From Candidatus Bathyarchaeia archaeon (lineage in GTDB: Archaea; Thermoproteota; Bathyarchaeia; Bathyarchaeales; Bathycorpusculaceae), in assembly GCA_038873195.1 (NCBI GenBank), contig JAVZEV010000001.1, positions 648,490-712,489 of the forward strand: DNA of 64,000 nt. Direction: 5' to 3'. The translations under genes and the position numbers were made by a program. Below the pieces are notes generated by a model, which saw only the letters and a program-made list of their open reading frames with translations, was not told the origin of the DNA and searched no databases. Positions 45,644-54,595 of this stretch are shown in pieces (positions within the stretch are counted from its first letter, which is position 1; each line of letters begins with the position of its first letter).

Positions 45644-46948
45644 ATGATGCGAACAATTGAAGTTTTACTCGTAATAATCATAATCACCGCAGCCTTCATA
45701 ATCTCCTCCTTTTTCGCCGTATTGCCACAGCCACGAGAAGTCTCGCCCCTCAATTTAAGAAGACTCGCATTAACAACTCTTCAAACGTTAGATAGAGATT
45801 ACGACTTAAGCGAGATCGTGTTCAAACTAACTGATGACTTGTCTTGGAGCAAACTACAAGTAGCCCTCGCAGCAACGTTACCTCCTAATATTGTTTATAA
45901 CCTGACAGTTTACGAAGTCTCAAGCGATGGCGCTATACTTTATAGCCCTCTTAAATCAATCTCTAATGCTGAAAGCCTTGGAATAGATTCGGAAGCTTCC
46001 TCTTATCTGGTTGCTTCTTCTAATGTGACTTTCAATGTTGTCCCAGAGAAAATTGGAGAGCAAGGCGGCGGAGGAACTCTATATATATTGAATTGCAGTG
46101 ATGCCAATGGATGGTGGATCACTGGATACACAGCCCAAAGCCTCGCAGAAGACTTATACAACCTTCTCTCGCCATATTTCCAAATCACAATAATGATTCA
46201 AAACACGGCACAACTTGCACAGATACTAAATGGCACAGCGCTTCAAAACGAAGTCTTACAAAACGCCGTGGTTATAAACACTTTTGGAGAAGCTGTACCG
46301 ATACCCGCAGGATACTATGCAAGTTCGGACGTTGGATATGACGCAGCACACAGTTCTTACGCCAGATATTGCCATACGTTGGGATTAAGAGTGCGCCAGT
46401 ACAATTGGACATGGGTCAGCATAGTAGGCTACCCACTCTACTATGTCAGTAATACTGCATTATTTCCAGACGAACAAAACACATGGGGCATATATGGAAT
46501 GGAGTATGTTGGACCAGCAGGATTAACAGCGTTCCTTCAAGGCATAGACAATCAAAACTACGTATATAATTCAGGCTGGATCACGGGAAGCCCTGGAGTT
46601 GTCTACCTTTCCAACGAAGCCTTATACTATTGCAATTATTATGGTATTTATCCTTCTCCATATCAAACAGCCACAAGAGCACTTCCCTCATCAATACTGA
46701 ATACTTACCATTTAACGGTAACATCCTACATATTCAATCAAGTAGACAACTGGATTGCAGGCGCTTTTTTCAAGAACAATGTCTCAGGTTCTTTTCTAGC
46801 TTTGGGTTTAACAAGAACCCCGGATATTAGACTTACAGCGCTTGGTCTCTTGTGCGGTTATAAACCTAGACTTTACCGATCTGAGTATACAGCTTATGGG
46901 ACTTCTAGACTTGTGGTTTTGCAGCTTGGGCTTGTTGGAGGTGTGTAA
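45644..46948 (+). CDS. Pilus-operon membrane-anchored protein, function unknown
   Basis: 434 residues, starting 1 nt after the previous stop. A short cytoplasmic MMRT, then a helix (IEVLLVIIIITAAFIISSFFAV) and a large outer domain without a recognised fold. Tyr, Asn and Gly are abundant in the last 250 residues. Expected to be a minor pilin or pilus assembly component. Confidence 0.68.
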   Translation: MMRTIEVLLVIIIITAAFIISSFFAVLPQPREVSPLNLRRLALTTLQTLDRDYDLSEIVFKLTDDLSWSKLQVALAATLPPNIVYNLTVYEVSSDGAILYSPLKSISNAESLGIDSEASSYLVASSNVTFNVVPEKIGEQGGGGTLYILNCSDANGWWITGYTAQSLAEDLYNLLSPYFQITIMIQNTAQLAQILNGTALQNEVLQNAVVINTFGEAVPIPAGYYASSDVGYDAAHSSYARYCHTLGLRVRQYNWTWVSIVGYPLYYVSNTALFPDEQNTWGIYGMEYVGPAGLTAFLQGIDNQNYVYNSGWITGSPGVVYLSNEALYYCNYYGIYPSPYQTATRALPSSILNTYHLTVTSYIFNQVDNWIAGAFFKNNVSGSFLALGLTRTPDIRLTALGLLCGYKPRLYRSEYTAYGTSRLVVLQLGLVGGV

Positions 46949-49900
46949 TTGAATAATAAAGGCCAATTTTCAATAATCGCTGCCTTGCTCGTCGCAATTA
47001 TCCTCATAACAACCGTCGTAATCACTTACTCTACAATACGCAACAGTCCAATTCGAGATCAGCCGCAAGTCCAAAGTGCAATAGACGAAACAAACCTTGC
47101 CTTGAAACAAATTCTAGGCTTCACAATAGGCTATTATGGCTCTGTCCTGCAGGTTACAGGAAACTCTTCTTACGCGAAGACACTTGCCCTAAACTATCTT
47201 CAGAGCGGATTAGAAAACATGGGAAACATGCACCCAGAATGGGGAACATCATTCAACGTAACCAGATCACAGCTCTACGCCTACTGGTTCACAAATACCA
47301 GCTACAGCACAGGAGAACTCGTAATAACATACAATCTTACTGGTCTCGGAATTTACGGGGTATCCTATGAAACATCAAGCAGATTAGATGTGAAAGTCAT
47401 GAACACAACAGCGGACAATGAAGCTTGTTTAGAGATAACCAAAGATGGAAGTGAGCCACTTATAAATCTTGGAAAACAAAACTTCAAGTTTTACCGTTAT
47501 TGGGAAACAAATTCGTCATGGTCACTAGTTGAGCCAAGCGGAGAGCCTATAGCCTTCGCAAATGGCACATATTTGGTAGATATTCCATCAGGGATAGATC
47601 CTCAATCTTATGTTATTCAAGTTAAAGATTCGAGGGGAATAATTGTTGTTGCTTCCACATTCAGCCACTATACGATTACATTATCGTGGAGCTCTGCTCA
47701 ATCCTCATCGCAAAATTACGTGGATAACAACACGTCGGATGTAGACTCCTCAGAAGACAAAGGATCGCATAGTAGCTTTCAAGCTCAACAATCTTTTGAC
47801 GGAGTTTTCGACACTCTAACGGAAGGAAAGACCAGCAAGAATTACCTAGCTAAAAAAGGAACTTTCACAAAAGCTACAACAACTGGAGCACAGACAGTCA
47901 CTGGTGTCGGTTTCACACCAAAAGTGGTTATCTTATGGTGGACAAGGCAAACTTCATTTGGCGAATTATCCTCTATTCGTGTAGGCTACGGATTCGCGAC
48001 TAATTATAGCGGGCTATATCAAAATCGCGGGGTTGCATTTGCCTCAGACGATGGACTAGCAGACTCAAATGCCGGAAGATACAGGTCTGAAACATATTCA
48101 ATAATAATTTTGTCTTCAGGAGAACCAACTGCCTCGGCTTTAGCCAGCATAACGAGTTTTAATGCGGACGGATTTTCCTTAAACTGGCAAATAAACGAGA
48201 ATAGAGCGGATATAATACACTATTTAGCTTTAGGCGGAGAAGACTTAATCTACGCGAAAGCAGGCTCATTTAACTTATCGACAGCATCTGGGACACAAGA
48301 CATAACAGGTGTCGGCTTTCAGCCGAATTTTGCAATGTTCCTTTGGACTTATACAGAAGCAGTGGACACAAGCACCTCACACGCTGAGGTAGGCATAGGA
48401 TTCGCTGCATCCCCAACAAAGAGAGCTGCAGTAGTTGCTGTTTCGGAGGATGGTAGAACAAGAACAGACACATGGCAACAACAAAGAGCAGACTCGTGCA
48501 TACTTCTTCTAGACCCAACATCCGGCAGTCAAGACGCGATTGTTGATTTCAGCCAATTTTTAGCCGACGGTTTCAGAGTTAACAAAATTGACGCGCCAGC
48601 AGCCATAACTCCAATCTTTTATCTTGCATTAAAAGGTGGCAACTACGATGTAGGAAGTTTCAATTCACCAACTTCCACAGGAGCACAAGACATCGCAACT
48701 CTCGGTTTTCAACCAGCAGCGATAATGCTGACAACACAAGGACGCTCATCAACTGCAATAGGTTCAAACGCTGAATTATCTTTAGGCGCAGCAACAACCG
48801 CGACTGACAGAGGCGCAACATGGTTTGAAGACCCAGATAACTTGCAAGATTCAGACAATGAAATGGAAACGTTAAACACAAAAATTATTCAATGGAGAGA
48901 CAGAACAGCATTGAACAGTTTTACTTTACGAGGCTCAGCAGATTTTGTTTCATTCCTGTCAACCGGATTCAGGTTAAGCTGGAGCAATGTGGAAGCTTCT
49001 GGAAGACAGGTAATTTATGTGGCATTTGGAGGAGATAACTATGAACTTGACTTGGAAGTTCAATGGACAAATGTTTACTATAACGGAACAACAGAGGAGC
49101 TTGCCATCTACGTTGACACTATGAACGCTACAGAAAACTTGCGAGTGGATGTTTGGTATGGCGGCTCATGGCAGAATCTTTTCCCAAATCTCGTAAATGG
49201 ATGGAACAACGTTTCAGTTATTCCTTACCTAGACGCTTCAGTGTTTACTATAAGATTTAAGGGCGCTACCGAAAGCTTGGATTCTATTCAAGACAGTTGG
49301 AGGATAGACGCAACAATTCTGAAAGTTTGGCCATCTCCAGATTTGTACGCTTCTTTGCAAAATGCGACGGTTGTTGTTGAGTTGTTGCAAAATGGCACGA
49401 TGAGATGGCTCGGCCAGAATTTGCAGTTGTCAACACAGGCTAAACCTATTCCGCCTATACCTGTGAAGGCTATTCGGGTGAACCAAACTATAGATGGTGT
49501 AGATACAGAGGTTCCGTTCCAAATTGAAGATTGGGCTTCAGAATATCGCATACCGTTAGGATTGACTAATAATGCGAGCGTTTTTAACAACAGGAACATG
49601 TTGGTTTTTCTCGTAACCAGCAAAGTTTCCAAAATCACTGTTTGGTGGGAAGGAGGTGACAATGTTAACCAAACAGCTTATGCATACACAAACAGATACT
49701 TCATTGGAGATAATCCTTCTGCAGAAACGCTGACAAATGGCATATTGACACTTCAATTCGGTGGTGGATTCACCTTAACATCAACTACAGGAAGCGTAAC
49801 TTCCACTACTAGATTCATGCGCATCAACAACGAATGGAGCGTTTACGGAGCAAGCCCAGCGTACGTAATTCACCATGGCATAGTAAGGGACATAGTGCAT

Positions 49901-50494
49901 CAGGAATCTGAGTGGAGCGGTGGAGCTAATAACTGCCCGAATCTGTACGCCCATGTAGTAATAACTTTGCCAGCTAACGCATCCTACTATACTTACCAGT
50001 TGAGACTAATGTTTGTAGATTCGCAACAAGCCAGAACCATCACAGACTTGTGCCCACTCAAATTAACCACTACAATAGGTACACCACAAACTGAAAATGG
50101 AGCCGTAGGTGGATTTCCTGTAGTCTCGGAAGCGACCGGTCTATTCTATAATGCCTCAAGTTCCACTTGGGAACACCATTGGAGCCAATTCATCTCCGGA
50201 AATAGAGGTGCAGGAATAATGTTCACTGAGATGGCGAATGAAATGCTCTACGTTTTTGATGCTATTGCAGGAGACAAAACAGGCGCTCTCAGAGTTTCTA
50301 ATGCCACTGAAAGAGCTATTGAATTAGCTCCAGTAACATCGATGGCTCAAGTTGCATTTACATACGCATTAGATGTCACATGGCATGGTGCCGTTGTTAC
50401 ATTTGACGGAACCACGCCAATTTATAGTGGAGAAAACGGCTTGTGGATAATTGTCGAGTATCCACCAACAGTTACGGTTACAACGGAGGGTTAG
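46949..50494 (+). CDS. Giant pilin-like surface protein with three tandem ~130-residue domains
   Basis: 1181 residues. TTG start at 46949 directly after the previous TAA, with TGGAGGTG upstream. The N-terminus NNKGQFSIIAALLVAIIL is prepilin-like (K-G before a hydrophobic helix). Residues about 303-695 contain three homologous domains, each opening with a G-x-F...TGAQ/TQ-(D/T)-(I/V)-x-GF(Q/T)P strand and closing with (F/H)YLAL-GG-type strands. This is a domain common in phage and archaeal surface proteins. The rest (about 700-1181) is beta-rich with no recognised family and no C-terminal anchor. At this size it may cap or decorate the pilus. Confidence 0.78.
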   Translation: MNNKGQFSIIAALLVAIILITTVVITYSTIRNSPIRDQPQVQSAIDETNLALKQILGFTIGYYGSVLQVTGNSSYAKTLALNYLQSGLENMGNMHPEWGTSFNVTRSQLYAYWFTNTSYSTGELVITYNLTGLGIYGVSYETSSRLDVKVMNTTADNEACLEITKDGSEPLINLGKQNFKFYRYWETNSSWSLVEPSGEPIAFANGTYLVDIPSGIDPQSYVIQVKDSRGIIVVASTFSHYTITLSWSSAQSSSQNYVDNNTSDVDSSEDKGSHSSFQAQQSFDGVFDTLTEGKTSKNYLAKKGTFTKATTTGAQTVTGVGFTPKVVILWWTRQTSFGELSSIRVGYGFATNYSGLYQNRGVAFASDDGLADSNAGRYRSETYSIIILSSGEPTASALASITSFNADGFSLNWQINENRADIIHYLALGGEDLIYAKAGSFNLSTASGTQDITGVGFQPNFAMFLWTYTEAVDTSTSHAEVGIGFAASPTKRAAVVAVSEDGRTRTDTWQQQRADSCILLLDPTSGSQDAIVDFSQFLADGFRVNKIDAPAAITPIFYLALKGGNYDVGSFNSPTSTGAQDIATLGFQPAAIMLTTQGRSSTAIGSNAELSLGAATTATDRGATWFEDPDNLQDSDNEMETLNTKIIQWRDRTALNSFTLRGSADFVSFLSTGFRLSWSNVEASGRQVIYVAFGGDNYELDLEVQWTNVYYNGTTEELAIYVDTMNATENLRVDVWYGGSWQNLFPNLVNGWNNVSVIPYLDASVFTIRFKGATESLDSIQDSWRIDATILKVWPSPDLYASLQNATVVVELLQNGTMRWLGQNLQLSTQAKPIPPIPVKAIRVNQTIDGVDTEVPFQIEDWASEYRIPLGLTNNASVFNNRNMLVFLVTSKVSKITVWWEGGDNVNQTAYAYTNRYFIGDNPSAETLTNGILTLQFGGGFTLTSTTGSVTSTTRFMRINNEWSVYGASPAYVIHHGIVRDIVHQESEWSGGANNCPNLYAHVVITLPANASYYTYQLRLMFVDSQQARTITDLCPLKLTTTIGTPQTENGAVGGFPVVSEATGLFYNASSSTWEHHWSQFISGNRGAGIMFTEMANEMLYVFDAIAGDKTGALRVSNATERAIELAPVTSMAQVAFTYALDVTWHGAVVTFDGTTPIYSGENGLWIIVEYPPTVTVTTEG
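47858..49040 (+). repeat. Three tandem coding repeats inside the giant pilin-like gene
   Basis: Units begin near 47858, 48259 and 48651, about 400 bp apart. The DNA has diverged, but the protein pattern (TGAQ/TQD strand, GFxP, YLALGG closing strand) is plain in each copy. This is internal domain duplication. Confidence 0.7.
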
Positions 50495-50529
50495 GTTTGC
50501 ACTGCTCAATCCTCGAGTTATTTAGAATG

Positions 50530-50566
50530 CAGATTTCAGATTCATACAAGTTAAATAAGAAATCTG
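50530..50566 (+). promoter_or_regulatory. Inverted repeat flanking the TATA box of a pilin gene
   Basis: CAGATTTC (50530-50537) and GAAATCTG (50559-50566) are perfect 8-bp inverted arms around a TATA-like GTTAAATAAG (50550-50559). The pilin ATG is at 50598, with GGGAGA upstream. A dimeric regulator bound here would cover the promoter, so it is a candidate operator. Confidence 0.5.
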
Positions 50567-50597
50567 AGGATTTCCTAAACAGCAAAAGGGAGATGCT

Positions 50598-51059
50598 ATG
50601 TTAACAAAGAATAACGTGTTAAAATCTAAAAAAGCCATATCACCAATATTGGCTACGTTATTGCTGATTGTTATTGCCGTTGCAGCTATAGTTGTTACAT
50701 ATGCATGGATAATGACTTACGTAAGTAGTGCTGGACAACAAGCGGGCGTAACGTTGTACAAAGAGAATATTTACTGGAATTCAACTGAAAAAAAGACTTA
50801 CATAACCATAGGCAATTCTGGAACTGGCAACACTAAGATAGTGAGGCTTTACTTGGGAACAGCGCAGGCTAACCTTGTTAACGTGACGGCATATACGAAC
50901 ATTGGCATGGGAATCATGCTCAACGCAAAGTCAGTAGCCACAATAACATTGTCTTGGCCAAACGACGTAGCAAACGACTGGACATCTGGAAACTACTATT
51001 ACTTCAAAATAGTCACGGAAACAGGACACGAACTACCATTTCCAGAACAAGCACCCTAA
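50598..51059 (+). CDS. Type IV pilin, KKAISP class (probable major pilin)
   Basis: 153 residues. LKSKKAISPILATLLLIVIAV is the archaeal prepilin signature, followed by a helix to about residue 45 and a small beta-rich head. It is the smallest prepilin here and has its own promoter, consistent with a highly expressed major subunit; this is inference. The processing peptidase is encoded 141 nt downstream. Confidence 0.85.
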   Translation: MLTKNNVLKSKKAISPILATLLLIVIAVAAIVVTYAWIMTYVSSAGQQAGVTLYKENIYWNSTEKKTYITIGNSGTGNTKIVRLYLGTAQANLVNVTAYTNIGMGIMLNAKSVATITLSWPNDVANDWTSGNYYYFKIVTETGHELPFPEQAP

Positions 51060-51200
51060 TTCCAAATTTTCAATAATTTCTATCTTAGAATGTCTAAGCT
51101 TTTATTGCAACGAAACCTAATTTTTCATTAAAGCAGCCTAACAGTTATTATAGGCAATCGTTAAAATAGAAAGCTCGTCGTTGTTGAGTGGTGCGCGGAT

Positions 51201-52001
51201 TTGCAGTCAATACTTGCCTTAGCAAGAACTTCGCTTGCTCTCGCATTTCTAGCATATGCTTCTTTTTCTGATTATAAAACTCGCGAAGTAAGCAACAGTG
51301 TGTGGATACTGTTTGCGCCTCCAGCGTTTGCATTAACATTTATGGAGCTGATTCTTTTTGAGCAGTCTCAACTGCCCTTTTATGGCTTAAGTTTCGGTTT
51401 GACATCAGCCTTCGCAATAATCCTTTTCTATTCAGGAGGTTTTGGAGGTGCTGACGCGAAGGCTTTGATGTGCCTAGCGCTTGCGTTGCCCTTTTATCCG
51501 GAAAAGTTGTTCGCTCCATTATCGGGGCAGAATTCGCCAATTTCGCAAATGCTTTTTCCAATAAGTGTTTTCAGTAACGCTGTCTTGTTTGCGGCGGCTG
51601 CGGCAGTTTATATTCTTTTGCGTAATGTGTTTTGGCGCTGGAGAACTGGAAAAGAACTTTTTGGGAAAGGTTATGAGAGTGAATCTTTGGGGAGGAAAAT
51701 TTTGGTTTTGATAACTGGTTACAAGGTGTCTATTGATAAGTTAAAGCAGAAATGGCATTTGTATCCTTTGGAAGATGTGGAGGAAGAAACTTTCAAACAG
51801 AAATTGGTCATCATTCCTAAGGATGAAGAAAGAAACGCCATAGTTGAACGGTTGGCTAAGGCTGTGGACGCTGGGAAAATTGAAAACGGCGTTTGGGCAA
51901 CTCCTGGTCTTCCAATGCTCATTTTCATTACTGCAGGTTTAATTGTTGCCTTGTTTTTTGGCGATATTATTTGGGTTTGCATTCGCTTCCTGCTTGGGTA
52001 A
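51201..52001 (+). CDS. Prepilin (preflagellin) peptidase, A24 family
   Basis: 266 residues, TTG start at 51201. Asp24 (ASFSDYKTREVSN) and Asp85 (GGFGGADAKALM) are the two catalytic aspartates of the FlaK/PibD group. Four to six transmembrane segments. A cytoplasmic stretch (about 140-225) precedes the last helix. It should process the pilins encoded upstream. An out-of-frame GTG at 51191 is not used. Confidence 0.88.
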   Translation: MQSILALARTSLALAFLAYASFSDYKTREVSNSVWILFAPPAFALTFMELILFEQSQLPFYGLSFGLTSAFAIILFYSGGFGGADAKALMCLALALPFYPEKLFAPLSGQNSPISQMLFPISVFSNAVLFAAAAAVYILLRNVFWRWRTGKELFGKGYESESLGRKILVLITGYKVSIDKLKQKWHLYPLEDVEEETFKQKLVIIPKDEERNAIVERLAKAVDAGKIENGVWATPGLPMLIFITAGLIVALFFGDIIWVCIRFLLG

Positions 52002-52015
52002 AGCCATAAGAATTT

Positions 52016-53164
52016 ATGAAAAATGTTATCTGGATTCGCTGGTTACTTTGCTTAAAGGTGAAGCAAGGCGTGTATTCTGGTTTTCTTGAAGAACTGTTAG
52101 ATTTCTTGAAAAACGGAATTCGAGAATTTAACGTGGTTGTTATGCCTGACTTTTTCCTTGACCGTTTTTTGAGTATAAATTTTGATGCAGAGAGTTTCTG
52201 CGACACTCTCATGGATGTGGTTAAACGAAAAGGCGGAAGCATAGATGGTATTGAGCAAGTAGAGTTTAGAGGCGGAAACGCGATTAATACAGCATCAGCT
52301 TTGGCTACTTTAGGTGCGAAGGTTACTCCAATAGTCTGCACGAGTAAATTAGGACTAGAGTTTATCAAATTTTACCTTAAATCCAACAGGGTTAATCTTT
52401 CTCATGTAAAGATTCTTGAAAAGCCATCAATAACAACCGCTTTGGAATTCAAAACCGAAAAAGGAAGAGCCAATGTTATGCTCAGAGATGTTGGTTCGCT
52501 TGCTGATTTTGGACCAGATAATCTAAATAGCGCAGATTTTGAAGCAATTGAGAAGGCTGATTACGCGTGTGTTTTTAACTGGGCTGGGACTAGGCGTTTT
52601 GGAACAGAATTGGCTGAAACCGTTTTTAGACACGTTAAAACAAAGGGGAAAGGCAAGACTTACTGTGACACGGCTGACCCAACTCCTAACAAAGGAAAAG
52701 TTTCTGAATTGACGCGGAAAGTTTTGCAGAGCAGATTTTTGGATATTTTGAGCGTAAATGAGAACGAAGCAGTGTGTTATGCATTTCAAGTGAGTGGTGA
52801 ACTGAGAAAGACTGAAAAACGCTTGAAATTTGACGAATTGGCGAAGGAAGCCGCTAAAATCTTGAGATTGCACTTATCTGTGCGGATTGACTTGCACACG
52901 ACGAGCTTTTCGGCAACATTTACCAAAAAAGGCGGAACAGTTGTTCCTGCTTTCAAGGTTCCAGTTTTGAGAGTGACTGGTGCGGGTGATGCTTGGAATG
53001 CGGGAAACATTGTGGGAGATGCTTGCGGGCTTTCGGATGGTTGTCGTTTGTTGCTGGCTAATGCAGTTGCAGCCTATTACATTTCAAGCCAGAATGGTAC
53101 GCATCCCACGAGAGAAAAGCTGATAAAATTTCTTAGAAAGTTTAAGCGGAAAATGGCTCTATAG
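52016..53164 (+). CDS. PfkB-family carbohydrate kinase
   Basis: 382 residues. EFRGGNAINTASALATLGAKV is the N-terminal substrate side and VTGAGDAWNAGNIVG the catalytic GAGD loop. A hydrophobic start (MKNVIWIRWLLCLK) precedes the domain; a later start would be possible, so the N-terminus is uncertain. The substrate (sugar or nucleoside) cannot be told. It lies between the pilin peptidase and glmM; a link to sugar supply for surface glycans is possible but not shown. Confidence 0.85.
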   Translation: MKNVIWIRWLLCLKVKQGVYSGFLEELLDFLKNGIREFNVVVMPDFFLDRFLSINFDAESFCDTLMDVVKRKGGSIDGIEQVEFRGGNAINTASALATLGAKVTPIVCTSKLGLEFIKFYLKSNRVNLSHVKILEKPSITTALEFKTEKGRANVMLRDVGSLADFGPDNLNSADFEAIEKADYACVFNWAGTRRFGTELAETVFRHVKTKGKGKTYCDTADPTPNKGKVSELTRKVLQSRFLDILSVNENEAVCYAFQVSGELRKTEKRLKFDELAKEAAKILRLHLSVRIDLHTTSFSATFTKKGGTVVPAFKVPVLRVTGAGDAWNAGNIVGDACGLSDGCRLLLANAVAAYYISSQNGTHPTREKLIKFLRKFKRKMAL

Positions 53165-53227
53165 CAAATGCCTAAATTTATTTAAACCATAAAGGTGAAT
53201 TAGCCCATTTAGGGATGCTGGGAAAGA

Positions 53228-54595
53228 TTGAAGTCAAAGCTGTTTGGTAGTTCCGGTGTGCGGGGTTTAGTGAATGTTGATTTAACGCCTATTTTGGCGG
53301 TTAAAGTGGGTTTGGCTGTGGCGACTTTTTGTAAAGCGAAAAAAGTGCTTGTGGCGCGTGATACTAGAGTTTCGGGTTTGATGATTGAGAATGCGTTGGT
53401 TTCGGGTTTGTTGGCTGGAGGAGCGGATGTTAGTTGTTTGGGAGTTGTGCCGACTTCTGTTTTGGCGTTTTTGACGAAGCAATTGAATGCGGATGCAAGT
53501 GTGATGATTACTGCATCGCATAATCCGCCACAGTATAATGGTGTTAAAATTTTTGGTAGCGATAGCGTGGCTTATGGCGAAAAGGAACAGGACGCGATTG
53601 AAGGAATTATTGAGAGTGGACGTTTTAGGTTTGTGGATTGGCGTGATGTTGGTGAAGTCGAGTCTGTTGACAAAAGCGCGTTATACATTGAAATGATAAA
53701 GAAAAGTGTTAAATTGCGCAAAAAATGGCACGTGATAGTTGACCCTGGATGCGGCGCCACATATAGCCTTGCACCTTTAATTTTTGAAAGGTTAGGATGC
53801 AAAGTAACTGCTGTCAATGCACATGCTGATGGGTTCTTCTCTGCCAGAAGTCCTGAACCAAATGCTGAGGTTTTAAGGCCTTTGGCTAGGATTGTTCGAG
53901 AATTTAGTGCTGATGTTGGGATAGCCTATGATGGTGATGGTGATAGGGTGAGTTTTATTGATGAGAAAGGCAGTTTTGTGGATTTTGACCGTATTTTAGC
54001 TGCGTATGCTGCATACGTGGTGGCTAAAGAAAAGGGCGGAGTTGTGGTGACGAATGTTGAGGCGTCTATGTGTGTTGAGAAAATGGTTGAGGCGCATCGT
54101 GGGAAGGTTGTTAGGACAAGGGTTGGTGATGTTTATGTTGCGGAGGCAATTAAGCGGCATAAGGCGGTTTTTGGTGGAGAACCTTGTGGAGCATGGATTC
54201 ATCCTCAAATCCATTATTGTCCAGATGGGATACTTTCTTCTGTGTTGCTGCTTGAGGCGTTGGAAGAAAAGGGTGGAGGGCTTTCGGAATTTGTTGCTGA
54301 GACGCCTAAATTTGTGACGCTTAGAGAAAATGTTCACTGTGAGAATAGTGTGAAACTTAAGGTTATGGAGAAGGTTGAGAAGGGATTGAAGACTGTTTTT
54401 CCAAAGTTTGTGGAATCATCTATGGTTGATGGTGTGCGTTTGGCTTTCGAGGATGGGTGGGTTTTGGTTAGGGCTTCTGGTACTGAACCGCTTATTAGGT
54501 TGACGGTTGAGGGTGAATCATTAAAAGCGGCAAAAGAGATAATGGGTAAGAGTGTGGTGTTTGTTAGGAAACTTGTTGAGGAGATGGGAAAGTGA
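53228..54595 (+). CDS. glmM: Phosphoglucosamine/phosphomannomutase
   Basis: 455 residues, TTG start at 53228. FGSSGVRG at the N-terminus, phosphoserine loop ITASHNPPQYNG (Ser about 97), metal loop DGDGDRVSF (about 236-244), sugar-binding GGEPCG and phosphate-binding RASGTEPLIR at the C-terminus. The next gene encodes a GlmU-like enzyme and overlaps by 4 nt, which favours glucosamine-phosphate over mannose-phosphate as substrate. The gene is G+T-rich (43 of 60 bases at 54241-54300). Confidence 0.9.
   Translation: MKSKLFGSSGVRGLVNVDLTPILAVKVGLAVATFCKAKKVLVARDTRVSGLMIENALVSGLLAGGADVSCLGVVPTSVLAFLTKQLNADASVMITASHNPPQYNGVKIFGSDSVAYGEKEQDAIEGIIESGRFRFVDWRDVGEVESVDKSALYIEMIKKSVKLRKKWHVIVDPGCGATYSLAPLIFERLGCKVTAVNAHADGFFSARSPEPNAEVLRPLARIVREFSADVGIAYDGDGDRVSFIDEKGSFVDFDRILAAYAAYVVAKEKGGVVVTNVEASMCVEKMVEAHRGKVVRTRVGDVYVAEAIKRHKAVFGGEPCGAWIHPQIHYCPDGILSSVLLLEALEEKGGGLSEFVAETPKFVTLRENVHCENSVKLKVMEKVEKGLKTVFPKFVESSMVDGVRLAFEDGWVLVRASGTEPLIRLTVEGESLKAAKEIMGKSVVFVRKLVEEMGK

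Noticed and set aside
47858-49040. CRISPR-like or tandem DNA repeat
   Set aside because: The ~400-bp periodicity reflects diverged protein domains inside one open reading frame; no short conserved direct repeats with unique spacers.
36917-52001. Reading the pilus island as an archaellum operon
   Set aside because: No arlH, arlF, arlG or multiple archaellin genes are present. The ATPase and platform proteins fit the broader pilus group equally well, and the pilins are of the KR(A/K)(V/I)SP type.
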